From SZUA-36 sp963774415 (lineage in GTDB: Bacteria; Pseudomonadota; Gammaproteobacteria; Xanthomonadales; SZUA-36), in NCBI GenBank assembly GCA_963774415.1, contig CAVZEU010000001.1:496001-560000 (forward strand): a stretch of 64,000 bases of DNA, in the 5' to 3' direction. A program made the translations under genes and the position numbers. The stretch's first letter is position 1. Every line of letters begins with the position of its first letter. Of the stretch, positions 33,215 to 42,353 are shown piece by piece. Below the pieces are notes generated by a model. It did not search any database, had not been told where the DNA came from, and saw nothing but the letters and a program-made list of their open reading frames with translations.

Positions 33215-34614
33215 TGCCCCTGCCCCGCGACCGCCGCGCCTTCGCCCGCGAGTATCCGCACGCGGCGGCCGGGAAATTGCGCGGCGAAATGCTGCCAGTC
33301 CTGCGTCTCCGCCGCGCTGACGGCCTGGCCGCCAAGCGGCAGCAGCAACAGGAAGCAGTCACGCCCGGGGTCGAGGCCGCTAATGAAATCGGCCAGGTCG
33401 GCCAGCGGCGGCTCCCAGCCCTTGACGGCGATGAGCAGGGTTGCCGGGCTCTCTTGCCGCATTTTTTCCAGCAACTGCCGGTCGTCCTTCAGGACCACGC
33501 CTGCGCTGACGACGCGGTCGACCTCGATTGCCAATTCCCGCAGATCGGCGCCGCTGGCGGCGACGGCGTCCGCCCAGTCCAGCAATAGGCTGAAGCGGCG
33601 GCCCCGCGGCAACGGCCCGGGATTCTGGTAGTGGGCGGCCTGGTGCCGCGGCTCGGCGTTTTTTGCCCGGGTCTCGACGCTGGGCGAGGCAATCCGGTCC
33701 AGCACCAGGCTGACGCCCGGGTAGCGGCTGAACACGCGGCGCAAGCGGCGCCGGTATTGCCAGCGCACCAGCGACCACAACAGCAGCCGCGGCAACAAAC
33801 CGTAACAAGCCATGCACATGAACAGAAACGGCCACCAACTGCGCATGGAAGCGCTCTGGCCGGCGTCGAACACCAGTTGCAAGGCGCGAAAACGGGTCGC
33901 GGCGATGACCTCCGGACTGATCGTGGCGCCGGGGAGCCAGGCCGCCCAGGGCGCTGACAGCCAATGCGCCAGGCGCCAGACCGCGCCATCGGAAATGTCG
34001 AGGGTCGAGCTCCAGCCGAAACTGCGGTCGGTCACGAGCAGGATGACCATGAACGCGGCCGCGGCGCCGAGGTTGAACCAGACGCCGAACAACTGGCCCC
34101 AGCGCAGCAGGGCGAGGCGGCCGATGACGGCGTAATGCCGCTGGCCCAGCGCCGCGTTCAGCCGCCTGAGCGCCCGTTGCCACAGCAGCCTGACCGGGTT
34201 GAGCCCCTCCAGCGGCAGGTGCAGCGCGCGGCCGCGGGAGGCGCCGATGGCGACAACGAGCGTCAACAGCACCAGCAGCAACTGCGTACCGATAAAAAGC
34301 GCCAAAAACAGCAACACGTTGACGGGCTGCTGACGCCCCACCAACAACAAGCCGCTCATGACGCTGATGCCCGCAAACAAACCGCCGACACCCAGCCAGA
34401 GCGTGATCGAGCCGGCGATCGTCTCCAGCCGCAGGCCGTGCCCTGCCCCGTCGTCCACGCTATCCAGCCAGGCCAGCAGCCTGGCCGCGTCGCTGCCGGG
34501 GCCAAGGTTGCGGCCGATTTTCCGGTCGCGTGCAGCCAGTTCGCGCAGCGGCCTCTCGCTGTCCGCGCTCAACTGTCGGTCGAGACGCGCGAGATCGTCG
34601 AGGTCAGGCCGCAT
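33211..34614 (-). CDS. DUF2868-type multi-span membrane protein
   Basis: 467 aa with about four or five membrane spans (roughly residues 75-105, 105-130, 180-205 and 265-290) and a large C-terminal soluble domain with Rossmann-like hydrophobic strands (VLVLDRIASP, LLIAVKGWEPP). It is upstream of and overlaps the DUF3482 GTPase gene, so the two are translationally coupled and probably form one complex. The start ATG 34614 begins in a charged MRPDLDDLARL stretch. Confidence 0.82.
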   Translation of the reverse strand: MRPDLDDLARLDRQLSADSERPLRELAARDRKIGRNLGPGSDAARLLAWLDSVDDGAGHGLRLETIAGSITLWLGVGGLFAGISVMSGLLLVGRQQPVNVLLFLALFIGTQLLLVLLTLVVAIGASRGRALHLPLEGLNPVRLLWQRALRRLNAALGQRHYAVIGRLALLRWGQLFGVWFNLGAAAAFMVILLVTDRSFGWSSTLDISDGAVWRLAHWLSAPWAAWLPGATISPEVIAATRFRALQLVFDAGQSASMRSWWPFLFMCMACYGLLPRLLLWSLVRWQYRRRLRRVFSRYPGVSLVLDRIASPSVETRAKNAEPRHQAAHYQNPGPLPRGRRFSLLLDWADAVAASGADLRELAIEVDRVVSAGVVLKDDRQLLEKMRQESPATLLIAVKGWEPPLADLADFISGLDPGRDCFLLLLPLGGQAVSAAETQDWQHFAAQFPGRRVRILAGEGAAVAGQGQ

Positions 34615-34694
34615 GCGGCTGGCCTCCGGTGCGAAAATTACATGGCTGAATGACTGGTTTATGCACGGGTTTCATTATAGGATACTTCCTTCGT

Positions 34695-34770
<76 letters not shown>

Positions 34771-34787
34771 TTTCAATCCAGGTTCCA

Positions 34788-36185
34788 ATGAGACAGTTGC
34801 TCACCGCCATATCGGAAATCGTCGGGCCCGGCGGACTGCTCGTGGGCGAAGACGTCAGCAGCCGCTCGGATTACTGGCCGCCGCGGGGCGGTTGCCGGGC
34901 CGACGCCATCGCCCGGCCGCGCGATACGGACCAGGTATCGGCCATCATGAAAATCTGTCACGACGCCGGCCAGCCTGTCGTCACCCACGGCGGGCTGACC
35001 GGCCTGGTGGGCGGCGCCAGGGCGGTCGAGGGCGACCTCGTGCTGTCACTGGAGCGCATGCAGCAGATCGAGCCGGTCGACGCCATCAACCGCACCCTCA
35101 CGGTCGAGGCCGGCGCCCCGCTGCAGCGGGTGCAGGAGGCCGCGGCCGAAGCCGGGCTGTTGTTCCCGCTCGATTTGGGCGCACGCGGCAGCTGCAGCAT
35201 CGGCGGCAATATAGCCACCAACGCCGGCGGCAACAGCGTGATCCGCTACGGCATGATGCGCGAACAGGTACTCGGCATCGAAGCCGTGCTCGCCGGCGGC
35301 ACCGTGATTTCGTCCCTCAAAGGCGTCATCAAGAACAACACCGGTTACGACTTGAAGCAACTCTTCATCGGCTCGGAGGGTACGCTGGGCATCGTCACGC
35401 GGGCGCTGCTGCGTTTGCGCCCCGCACCCCGTTCCCGTAACACCGCGCTGGTGGCGGTGGCGGACTTCGACGGCCTGGGACGCCTGTTGCAGTCGGTGGA
35501 CTCCGAATTCGGCGGCACCCTGAGTGCTTTCGAGGTGATGTGGAATGACTTTTACAGCGTCGTCACCGGGGACGGCAGCGCACACGGGCTGCCATTGGAG
35601 CAGGATCACCCCTACTACGTCTTGATCGAGTCCACCGGCGGCGACCCGGCTGCGGACAAGAAGCGTTTCGAGGCGACCCTGGCGGCGGCCCTCGAGGGCG
35701 GGCCGGTGACCGACGCGGTCATTGCCCAAAGCAGGCAACAGGGCCTTGACCTGTGGGCCATACGCGATGACATCGAGGGCCTGAATAAGAACATGTGGCC
35801 GCCGATCGTGTTCGATATCAGCCTCGGCATTGCGGACATGGAAGACTACGTCGAGGCCGTGCGCGGCCAGCTACAGGAGCGCTGGTCCCACTCCCGCATG
35901 GTGGTCTTCGGCCACCTGGGCGACGGCAACATCCACCTGGTCATCACGCTGGGCACGCTGGAGCCGGACGCGGTGCACGCCGTCGAAGCCATCGTCTACG
36001 GTGAACTCGGGCGCCGTGGCGGCGTGATTTCAGCCGAGCACGGCATCGGCCTCGACAAGCGCGCCTACCTCGGCCATTCGCGCTCGGACGCGGAGATCGA
36101 GCTGATGAAAACCATCAAGCGCGCACTCGACCCCAAGAACATACTCAACCCGGGCAAGATCTTCGAACTCGACGCGGCATCCTGA
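34788..36185 (+). CDS. FAD-linked 2-hydroxyacid dehydrogenase (D-LDH/D2HGDH-like)
   Basis: 465 aa, FAD-binding type 4 (VAO/PCMH) oxidoreductase. FAD-binding elements are visible as VTHGGLTGLVGGA, SCSIGGNIATNAGG and IKNNTGYDLKQLFIGSEGTLG. The C-terminal cap contains GHLGDGNIHLV and AEHGIGLDKR, the metal/substrate motifs of D-lactate and D-2-hydroxyglutarate dehydrogenases. Which 2-hydroxyacid it oxidises cannot be told. It starts at ATG 34788. Confidence 0.88.
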   Translation: MRQLLTAISEIVGPGGLLVGEDVSSRSDYWPPRGGCRADAIARPRDTDQVSAIMKICHDAGQPVVTHGGLTGLVGGARAVEGDLVLSLERMQQIEPVDAINRTLTVEAGAPLQRVQEAAAEAGLLFPLDLGARGSCSIGGNIATNAGGNSVIRYGMMREQVLGIEAVLAGGTVISSLKGVIKNNTGYDLKQLFIGSEGTLGIVTRALLRLRPAPRSRNTALVAVADFDGLGRLLQSVDSEFGGTLSAFEVMWNDFYSVVTGDGSAHGLPLEQDHPYYVLIESTGGDPAADKKRFEATLAAALEGGPVTDAVIAQSRQQGLDLWAIRDDIEGLNKNMWPPIVFDISLGIADMEDYVEAVRGQLQERWSHSRMVVFGHLGDGNIHLVITLGTLEPDAVHAVEAIVYGELGRRGGVISAEHGIGLDKRAYLGHSRSDAEIELMKTIKRALDPKNILNPGKIFELDAAS

Positions 36186-36225
36186 GCGGGGCTCGCTTCG
36201 AGCAGCCAATTTTGAAGGAGACAAC

Positions 36226-37203
36226 ATGGAATACCGCCGCCTCGGCAAAACGGGCCTGAAAATCAGCGAACTGTCGTTCGGATCCTGGGTGACCTTTCAC
36301 AATCAGAGCGGCGTCGACGACGCCGTTGAAATGATGGCCGCGGCCTATGATGCCGGTGTCAATTTTTTCGACAACGCGCAGGTTTACGCCGCCGGCAAGT
36401 CGGAGGAAATCATGGGGGCCGCGCTCGGCAGGCTGGGCTGGAGGCGCGGGAGTTACCTGGTTTCCACCAAGCTGTACTGGGGCCTGAACGACGGCCCGAA
36501 CGAAAAAAACACGCTGAATCGCAAATTCCTGGTCGAAGCCATCGACGGCTGTCTCGAGCGGCTCGGGCTGGAGCACGTGGACCTGTTGTACTGCCACAGG
36601 CCCGACCCGGCGACGCCGATCGAGGAAACCGTGTGGGCCATGCACAACATCATCGAGCAGGGCAAGGCGCTGTACTGGGGCACCTCCGAATGGGCGGCCG
36701 CCGACATCGTCGGCGCCATCGGGGTGGCCGAACGGCACCACCTGCACAAGCCCGTTGTCGAGCAGCCCGTCTACAACCTGCTCGAGCGGCACCGCTTCGC
36801 GCCCGAGTACGAGAAGGTGTACCGGGAATACGGCTACGGCGCCACCACCTGGAGCCCGCTCGCTTCGGGGCTCTTGAGCGGCAAGTACCTGGACGGCATT
36901 CCCGCCGGCAGCCGCGGCTCGCTCGAGGCCTACGACTGGTTGCAACCGCAGCTTACCGACCCCGAGTCGCTGGCCAGGGTCGCCGCGTTGAAGCCGCTGG
37001 CCGATAGCATCGGCGCAAGCCTCGCCCAGTTTTCGCTGGCCTGGTGTCTGCAAAACTCCCTGGTCAGCAGCGTCATTACCGGCGCCAGCCGCTTGCAGCA
37101 GGTAGAGGAGAACATGCAGGCCATCACTTTCAAGGATAAATTTACCTCCGAGTTGCTGGCCTCGATCGACGAGGCGGTCGGGATTACGCCAACGCGCAAT
37201 TGA
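36226..37203 (+). CDS. Aldo/keto reductase (Kv-beta/YghZ-like)
   Basis: 325-aa NADPH-dependent oxidoreductase with a TIM-barrel fold. The catalytic Asp-Tyr region is NFFDNAQVYAAGKSEE, the Lys is in LVSTKLYW, the His in YCHRPDP, and the C-terminal NADPH-binding segment is VITGASRLQQVEEN. Overall it is nearest to the voltage-gated K-channel beta-subunit/YghZ branch. AAGGAGACAAC provides a strong ribosome site for ATG 36226. It follows the FAD-linked oxidase by 40 bases. Confidence 0.9.
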   Translation: MEYRRLGKTGLKISELSFGSWVTFHNQSGVDDAVEMMAAAYDAGVNFFDNAQVYAAGKSEEIMGAALGRLGWRRGSYLVSTKLYWGLNDGPNEKNTLNRKFLVEAIDGCLERLGLEHVDLLYCHRPDPATPIEETVWAMHNIIEQGKALYWGTSEWAAADIVGAIGVAERHHLHKPVVEQPVYNLLERHRFAPEYEKVYREYGYGATTWSPLASGLLSGKYLDGIPAGSRGSLEAYDWLQPQLTDPESLARVAALKPLADSIGASLAQFSLAWCLQNSLVSSVITGASRLQQVEENMQAITFKDKFTSELLASIDEAVGITPTRN

Positions 37204-37209
37204 GGCCAC

Positions 37210-37392
37210 GTGACCGAGCAGCTGATCTTTCTGGACCCGGGCAGCAAGCTCAGCTTGCAGTCCCAGATTCGCCAGAAGTTGGTCGAGGGGATCGTTAACG
37301 GCGCCTACCCGGGCGGCAGCCGGCCAAACCAACTATTGAGTCAAAACCCGCAATCGGCCCGGCAGCGCCCGCGCCTTTCAGATACCATGTGA
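37210..37392 (+). pseudogene. Truncated GntR/MocR-type transcription regulator
   Basis: From GTG 37210, the first 38 residues (LDPGSKLSLQSQIRQKL then VNGAYPGGSR) match the N-terminus of MocR/PdxR-type regulators up to the point where the winged-helix should continue with a Leu-Pro-Ser-Ser-Arg segment. The sequence instead becomes unrelated (RPNQLLSQNPQ) and stops after 60 residues. The recognition helix and the aminotransferase-like domain are missing, so it cannot be functional. The break is at about 37323, and 140 bases later the TPP enzyme begins, so a deletion has probably joined them. Confidence 0.65.
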
Positions 37393-37463
37393 TCGCCCTG
37401 CAGCGGTTGCTTGCAACGACAGCGAGGCACCCCTACCCAAACCGGATTTTTGGAAGTGTGATA

Positions 37464-39014
37464 ATGAACGGTGCTGAAAGACTGCTCGATACGCTTGTCG
37501 ATAGCGGTATTGAAATCTGTTTCGCCAACCCGGGTACCTCCGAAATGCAGTTGGTCTCGGCGATCGGCAACAACGACCGGATGCGCCCGGTGCTGTGCCT
37601 GTTCGAAGGCGTGGCCGCGGGGGCGGCCGATGGCTATGCGCGCATGCTGGACAAGCCGGCGGCAACGCTGTTGCACCTGGGTTCGGGTTTCTCCAACTCG
37701 ATGGCCAACCAGCACAATGCGAAGCGCGCGCACGTGCCGCTGGTCAATATCGTCGGCGACCACGCCACCGATCACCTCAAATACGATGCCCCGTTGACTT
37801 CCGATGTGCCGGCGCATGCAAAGATTTGCTCCGCCTGGGTGGGCATTTCGCAATCGGCTGATGATCTGCCCGCGGCCGGCGCAAAGGCCGTGCAGGCGGC
37901 CCGCGGGGGCTGGGGCCAGGTCGCGACGTTGATCGTGCCGGCCAACCACGCCTGGGAGGTGTCGGCTGAAACGGCCCCTGCCCTGCCATTGGAACCACCT
38001 GCGCAGGTGCCGCGTGATGCCGTCGAGGCCGCCGCAAAGGCCCTCGCCAACGGCAAGCCCACCGCGTTTCTTCTCGGTGGTCGCGCACTGCGCGAGGATT
38101 GCCTCGAGGCGGTGGGCCGTATCGCCACGGCCTGCGGCGCCCGCATCTTCTGTGAAACTTTTCCGGCGCGGCTTCAGCGCGGCGCCGGCCGGGTCGCGGT
38201 AGAGCGCCTGCCTTATTTCCCCGAACAGGCCGCTCTCATGCTGGCGGGCCTCGAGCAACTGGTCCTGGTCGGGGCGGCCCCGCCGGTCGCCTTTTTCGCC
38301 TACCCCGGCAAGGAAGGCTGGCTGACACCGGCGGGCTGTGAACTGTTGACGCTGGCGGAAGTCGGCCAGGACGTGCCAGCTGCCCTGGACGCGCTGCTGG
38401 CGTCCGCACCGTCAGAACGCGCGCCGCAGACCGTTCAGCCGGCGAAGGTGTCAGCGCCGCCGGCCGGTACGTTGACACCTGAGACGCTGGCGCAATCGCT
38501 GGGCAGCTTGATGCCGGACAACGCCATCGTCGTCGACGAGGCCGTGACCTGCGGCTTCGCCCTGTTCCCGGCGACGCAGGGCGCGCCGCCGCACGACTGG
38601 CTGATCCTGACCGGGGGCGCCATCGGCGAAGGGCTGCCGTTGGCACTGGGCGCCGCCCTGGCCTGCCCGCAGCGCAAGGTCGTTGCACTCGAGGCGGACG
38701 GCAGCGCGATGTACACGCTCCAGTCGCTGTGGTCGATGGTGCGCGAGAATGCGGACGTGACCGTGGTCATCATGAACAACCGCAGCTACGCGATCCTCAA
38801 TATCGAGTTGGCCCGTGTCGGCGCCGGCGCGCCGAATGCAAAAACCCTGTCGATGTTCGACCTGTCCAATCCCGGCCTCGATTTCGTGGCCCTCGCGCGG
38901 GGCATGGGCATGAGCGCGTCACGCGTCACCACGGCGGAGGAATTTCACCGCCACTTTGCCGCGGCCATGGCCAGGCCCGGTCCCTGCCTGATCGATGCAA
39001 TGGTGGTGCAGTAA
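37464..39014 (+). CDS. Thiamine-diphosphate enzyme, acetolactate synthase large-subunit-like
   Basis: 516 aa, three-domain TPP enzyme. The catalytic Glu is in CLFEGVAAGAADGYAR, and the TPP/Mg motif is ADGSAMYTLQSLWSMV followed by MNNRSYAIL; the usual leading Gly of GDGS is Ala here. It belongs to the IlvB/benzoylformate-decarboxylase superfamily, often annotated as 'acetolactate synthase large subunit'. No small subunit (ilvN/ilvH) or ilvC is nearby, so valine biosynthesis is unlikely; a decarboxylase or lyase on a 2-oxo acid is more plausible. ATG 37464 with GGAAG upstream is preferred to an earlier ATG at 37389. Confidence 0.82.
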   Translation: MNGAERLLDTLVDSGIEICFANPGTSEMQLVSAIGNNDRMRPVLCLFEGVAAGAADGYARMLDKPAATLLHLGSGFSNSMANQHNAKRAHVPLVNIVGDHATDHLKYDAPLTSDVPAHAKICSAWVGISQSADDLPAAGAKAVQAARGGWGQVATLIVPANHAWEVSAETAPALPLEPPAQVPRDAVEAAAKALANGKPTAFLLGGRALREDCLEAVGRIATACGARIFCETFPARLQRGAGRVAVERLPYFPEQAALMLAGLEQLVLVGAAPPVAFFAYPGKEGWLTPAGCELLTLAEVGQDVPAALDALLASAPSERAPQTVQPAKVSAPPAGTLTPETLAQSLGSLMPDNAIVVDEAVTCGFALFPATQGAPPHDWLILTGGAIGEGLPLALGAALACPQRKVVALEADGSAMYTLQSLWSMVRENADVTVVIMNNRSYAILNIELARVGAGAPNAKTLSMFDLSNPGLDFVALARGMGMSASRVTTAEEFHRHFAAAMARPGPCLIDAMVVQ

Positions 39015-39035
39015 GGCCCCGGGAGGCGGTGGCGA

Positions 39036-42000
39036 CTACCTGATATAGAGCTGGTAAGCGGCCCAGTCCGCCGGCGCCTGGTGTTGATGCTGCTGCAGGT
39101 ATTCCCGCTTGCTCTGGGCCAGCGCCGCCGCGATATCACCGTTCGCCGCCAGTGCCTTGTAAAAGCCCGTTACCAGCGAAACGGCGGAGTCTGTGCCCGG
39201 GCGCCAGGCGCCGGCGATAACGGCGCCGGCACCCGCGGCCAGGTAGTCGCTGACCAGGCCCGGCTGCGTGGCAAAGGCCTCCCGCGCCTCGCCCTGCATT
39301 GTCGTGGCGCTGAGGAAGACCAGCCCGGCCTCGAGCGGCACCGCGGTGACGTCCCCCGGCGCCAGTGTTTCACGGCCGGCGCCGCTTTCCGGCTCGGACA
39401 ACGTCAATGAAGAGTGATCCGGTTCAGCCAGGTCGATGACAGCGGGCATCGACAGGTGCAGCAATTCAGCCCGCCGCACACCATCGCCGCGGAACTCGTC
39501 CCTGAGCAGCGCGCCGCCCTGTACGATCTGCAGACCAGGACCGACGAACAGGTCCGCGACGGCGCGAATTTCGCCGGATGTTTCGAGACTGGTTTCGACC
39601 CGGCCGCTATAGTCCTGCGGATAACCGGCCAGGAACACGCGTTCGGGAAACGGCATTTTCAGGGCCGCACCGGGGTTGCGGATTGCCGGAAATGCCAGCA
39701 GGTTGATAACGCGGTGCTGCTCCGCCAGGTAATGCTGGTCCCATTTCAGGGCATCGATGGGGAATCCGCTCAAAAGGCCGTCGGCAACGACATAGACCGT
39801 TTCCGGCAACTGCCCGGTCAACGGTCGCAGCAGTTGCTCTCCGAGCGCCTGCATGGTCACTTCGAAGTCGCTCTCGGGGCCGTGCTGAAAGTCGTCCCAC
39901 GCCTTTTGCAGCCCCGCGTACAGGCGTTCGGGATGATCGATATGAAAGCGCTGAACGTACCCGTTTGTTGCCAGCCAGGCCTGCGCTTCGCCAGCTTCCA
40001 CGTGGTAGCTGAGGACGGCTTCCCGTGCTGACAAGGTTGCCAGCGTAGCGCGCAGGCCGGCGGGCGACAGGAAGGCGTGACGGGCATCGAATTCGTGTCG
40101 CAGCTCCGCCAGCTGTTGCCGCAACCCGGCATCGAGGCCTGCGGGCAGCGTGCCGTCCTTTGCCGCCTCGATTTTAGCCAGCCGGTTGCGGACCTGCATC
40201 GGCTCCTGCTCCGCCCCGGAAACAGGTGGTTCAGCTGGCGGGCGGGAAGCCCACCTGACGCGGGTCAGCGCCAGCAATGACTCGAAATCACGCGAGTCGC
40301 GCGATGCAGGCTCGACCGGGGCCCGCCCGGCTACATCCAGATAGTCGGCGAAAGTTTGCTCATGCCACTGCCAGTACCATGACCCCAGCACGCCCGGCAG
40401 GCGTTGCCGATAGAAATGGATGTCCGCGACCAGTTGCTGCAGAAGCTGTGCGGCTTGCCGTAGATCACCGTGCCTGGCCAGGTACCGGGCCCGCAGCCAC
40501 GCCGCCGCGGCCGACTGCCTGGGAATGGCCGCCGAGACCAGAGCCCTGTACGCCTTGGCGCTGCTCGCGGCGCTGCACGGTTCCGCTGTACCGAGCTGCA
40601 GGGCGCACATCTGCAATTGCGCCAACGACGCCTGAGCGCCCAGGCCGGCAGCGGCGGCAGCGCGGTAGCTGCGGCGGAAATAAACGCTCGCGCGCGTGCG
40701 TTCGCGCCCGCCCCGGGCGAGCGCGTCCAGCCCCTGCTGGTAGTAAAAACCGCTTTTTTCCGCCGCGCTGCCGAGCCAGGCGAGTTGCGCCGTCCGCGCT
40801 TCGAGCATCGCCTGGTAATCACCGCGGGCACGCTGGATCGCGGCCATCATCCCGAGCCCGGCCGCCATGTCAATCACGCCGCCGCCCAGCCCGGACGGAC
40901 GGACACGGCTGCTGACGCCGGCCGCTTCGAGGTGCGCCAGCGCCGCGTCCTCGTCGCCCATTTCGAAACTGGCCTGCGCCAGCGCAAAATTCGCCCGGCT
41001 CCTGATCGAGCTGTCATTCTGATGCTCCAGCGCCTGCGCCAGGATTTTCCGGGCCTCCGGGTAGCGGTGGCCCTGCATTGCCAGCTCGCCCTGCTGCAGC
41101 AGGTTGAGCGCCAGTTCGTCGCCGTTGCCCTGGCGCAGCAAATGGGTCTCCATTTGCCGCAGGACCTGGCCCGATGCCGAGGCGTTGCCCAGCTTGGTAT
41201 TGGCGGCGACGATGCGTTCCCTGATGTCGTTGAGGAGTTGCTCGTCGCCCAAAGGCTCGGCGGCCCTGAGGGCGTTCTGGTACTGCGCCAGCGCCTGCGG
41301 GAAACGCGATTGTTCCGCGTAATCCAGGCCGCTGGTAAATAAGGCCTGCGCATGCTGGTAGCCATAACCCATGGACTGCGCCAGCCGCGCCGCTGTAAAT
41401 AGCGTGGTCTGCACCCGGTCGTCGTTCGCGCCGGCGCTTTCGAGGCTGCCGGTTCTTCTCTGGTCGACGAGGATCGCGGCTTTGAGTTGCAGCGCCGCCA
41501 GTTCGATTTGCTGCCAGCGGGAGTCGTGCACCTCGGCGAGAACCTTGTCGTTGAGTTCGGCGGCGAATTTGGCGTCGCCGAGGCGGTGGTAGGCGAGGTA
41601 GGCAGCCAGGTAGCTGGACCAGAGCCGTTGCTCCTGCATGCCGAAGCGCGCAAAAAGCTTGCCGGCGCTGATCAATGCGCTCACCCGGTCCGACCACGCG
41701 GCCTTGCCGGCGCGCTGCGGCTCCAGCATCGAATACGACAGCAGCAGGTAGGCCCGCATCACCAGGTTGCTGCGTTCATCCCAGGCCTTCAGGCGGGTGA
41801 ACTCGATCTCGAACTTGCTGTTGCCCGTTCGGCGCCCGGCCCTGACCTCGATGTCGAGTTGGCGCGCGCTGTCGTCAGGGCCGATGAACTGGAACAGGGG
41901 CGCGATCCGGTTGCCGGTTAGCTGTGATACCGCCAACAGTGACTTCTGCGGCCCATAAACCCGTGATTCAATCTCCGCTTCGAAGGATTCCAGCTTGATC

Positions 42001-42149
42001 AACAGGGCCTCGCCGGCCTGCTGGTTGACGAAATACTCCTTGGCGGGAGGCGCAGCGGTGGTCTCTGCCGCCAGTGCCGGCCCGGCCCATGTAGCAGCCA
42101 GGGCAAGGCTCGCGCTCAGCAGGTAACAAAAGGCCTGTGTGATGTGCAT
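39036..42149 (-). CDS. Secreted TPR-like/CHAT-like protein lacking the catalytic His and Cys
   Basis: 1037 aa from ATG 42149, where a signal peptide begins (MHITQAFCYLLSASLALA... cleavage near ALA-AE). The middle 450 residues are helical, TPR-like (EARKILAQALEHQ). The last 330 residues follow the CHAT/caspase-like pattern: YVVADGLLSGFPIDAL, then LLHLSMPAVIDLAEPDHSS and LVFLSATTMQG. In active CHAT domains these two segments read roughly ILHIATHG and LVVLSACET; here the His position is Pro902 and the Cys position is Thr949. So it is a pseudo-protease. It is divergent from the vWA/kinase gene block with 204 bases between them, which suggests a shared regulatory region. Confidence 0.8.
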   Translation of the reverse strand: MHITQAFCYLLSASLALAATWAGPALAAETTAAPPAKEYFVNQQAGEALLIKLESFEAEIESRVYGPQKSLLAVSQLTGNRIAPLFQFIGPDDSARQLDIEVRAGRRTGNSKFEIEFTRLKAWDERSNLVMRAYLLLSYSMLEPQRAGKAAWSDRVSALISAGKLFARFGMQEQRLWSSYLAAYLAYHRLGDAKFAAELNDKVLAEVHDSRWQQIELAALQLKAAILVDQRRTGSLESAGANDDRVQTTLFTAARLAQSMGYGYQHAQALFTSGLDYAEQSRFPQALAQYQNALRAAEPLGDEQLLNDIRERIVAANTKLGNASASGQVLRQMETHLLRQGNGDELALNLLQQGELAMQGHRYPEARKILAQALEHQNDSSIRSRANFALAQASFEMGDEDAALAHLEAAGVSSRVRPSGLGGGVIDMAAGLGMMAAIQRARGDYQAMLEARTAQLAWLGSAAEKSGFYYQQGLDALARGGRERTRASVYFRRSYRAAAAAGLGAQASLAQLQMCALQLGTAEPCSAASSAKAYRALVSAAIPRQSAAAAWLRARYLARHGDLRQAAQLLQQLVADIHFYRQRLPGVLGSWYWQWHEQTFADYLDVAGRAPVEPASRDSRDFESLLALTRVRWASRPPAEPPVSGAEQEPMQVRNRLAKIEAAKDGTLPAGLDAGLRQQLAELRHEFDARHAFLSPAGLRATLATLSAREAVLSYHVEAGEAQAWLATNGYVQRFHIDHPERLYAGLQKAWDDFQHGPESDFEVTMQALGEQLLRPLTGQLPETVYVVADGLLSGFPIDALKWDQHYLAEQHRVINLLAFPAIRNPGAALKMPFPERVFLAGYPQDYSGRVETSLETSGEIRAVADLFVGPGLQIVQGGALLRDEFRGDGVRRAELLHLSMPAVIDLAEPDHSSLTLSEPESGAGRETLAPGDVTAVPLEAGLVFLSATTMQGEAREAFATQPGLVSDYLAAGAGAVIAGAWRPGTDSAVSLVTGFYKALAANGDIAAALAQSKREYLQQHQHQAPADWAAYQLYIR

Positions 42150-42353
42150 GAACCTCAAACTAGCCCGCCTGTAGCATTCGTCGGCGACGAGCCTAATGTT
42201 TGATCTTTGACTATCCATGAGGAATCAACGTTTTTCGGCCCATTATCCAAATGTAGGGTTTGTATCCGGCCTTACAGCTGTCCCGGCCCGGGCTTGTCCA
42301 GATACAGGTGCAATATGCGGGCCAATATCGTTTAAAATCGGCCAAGGGAAGCA

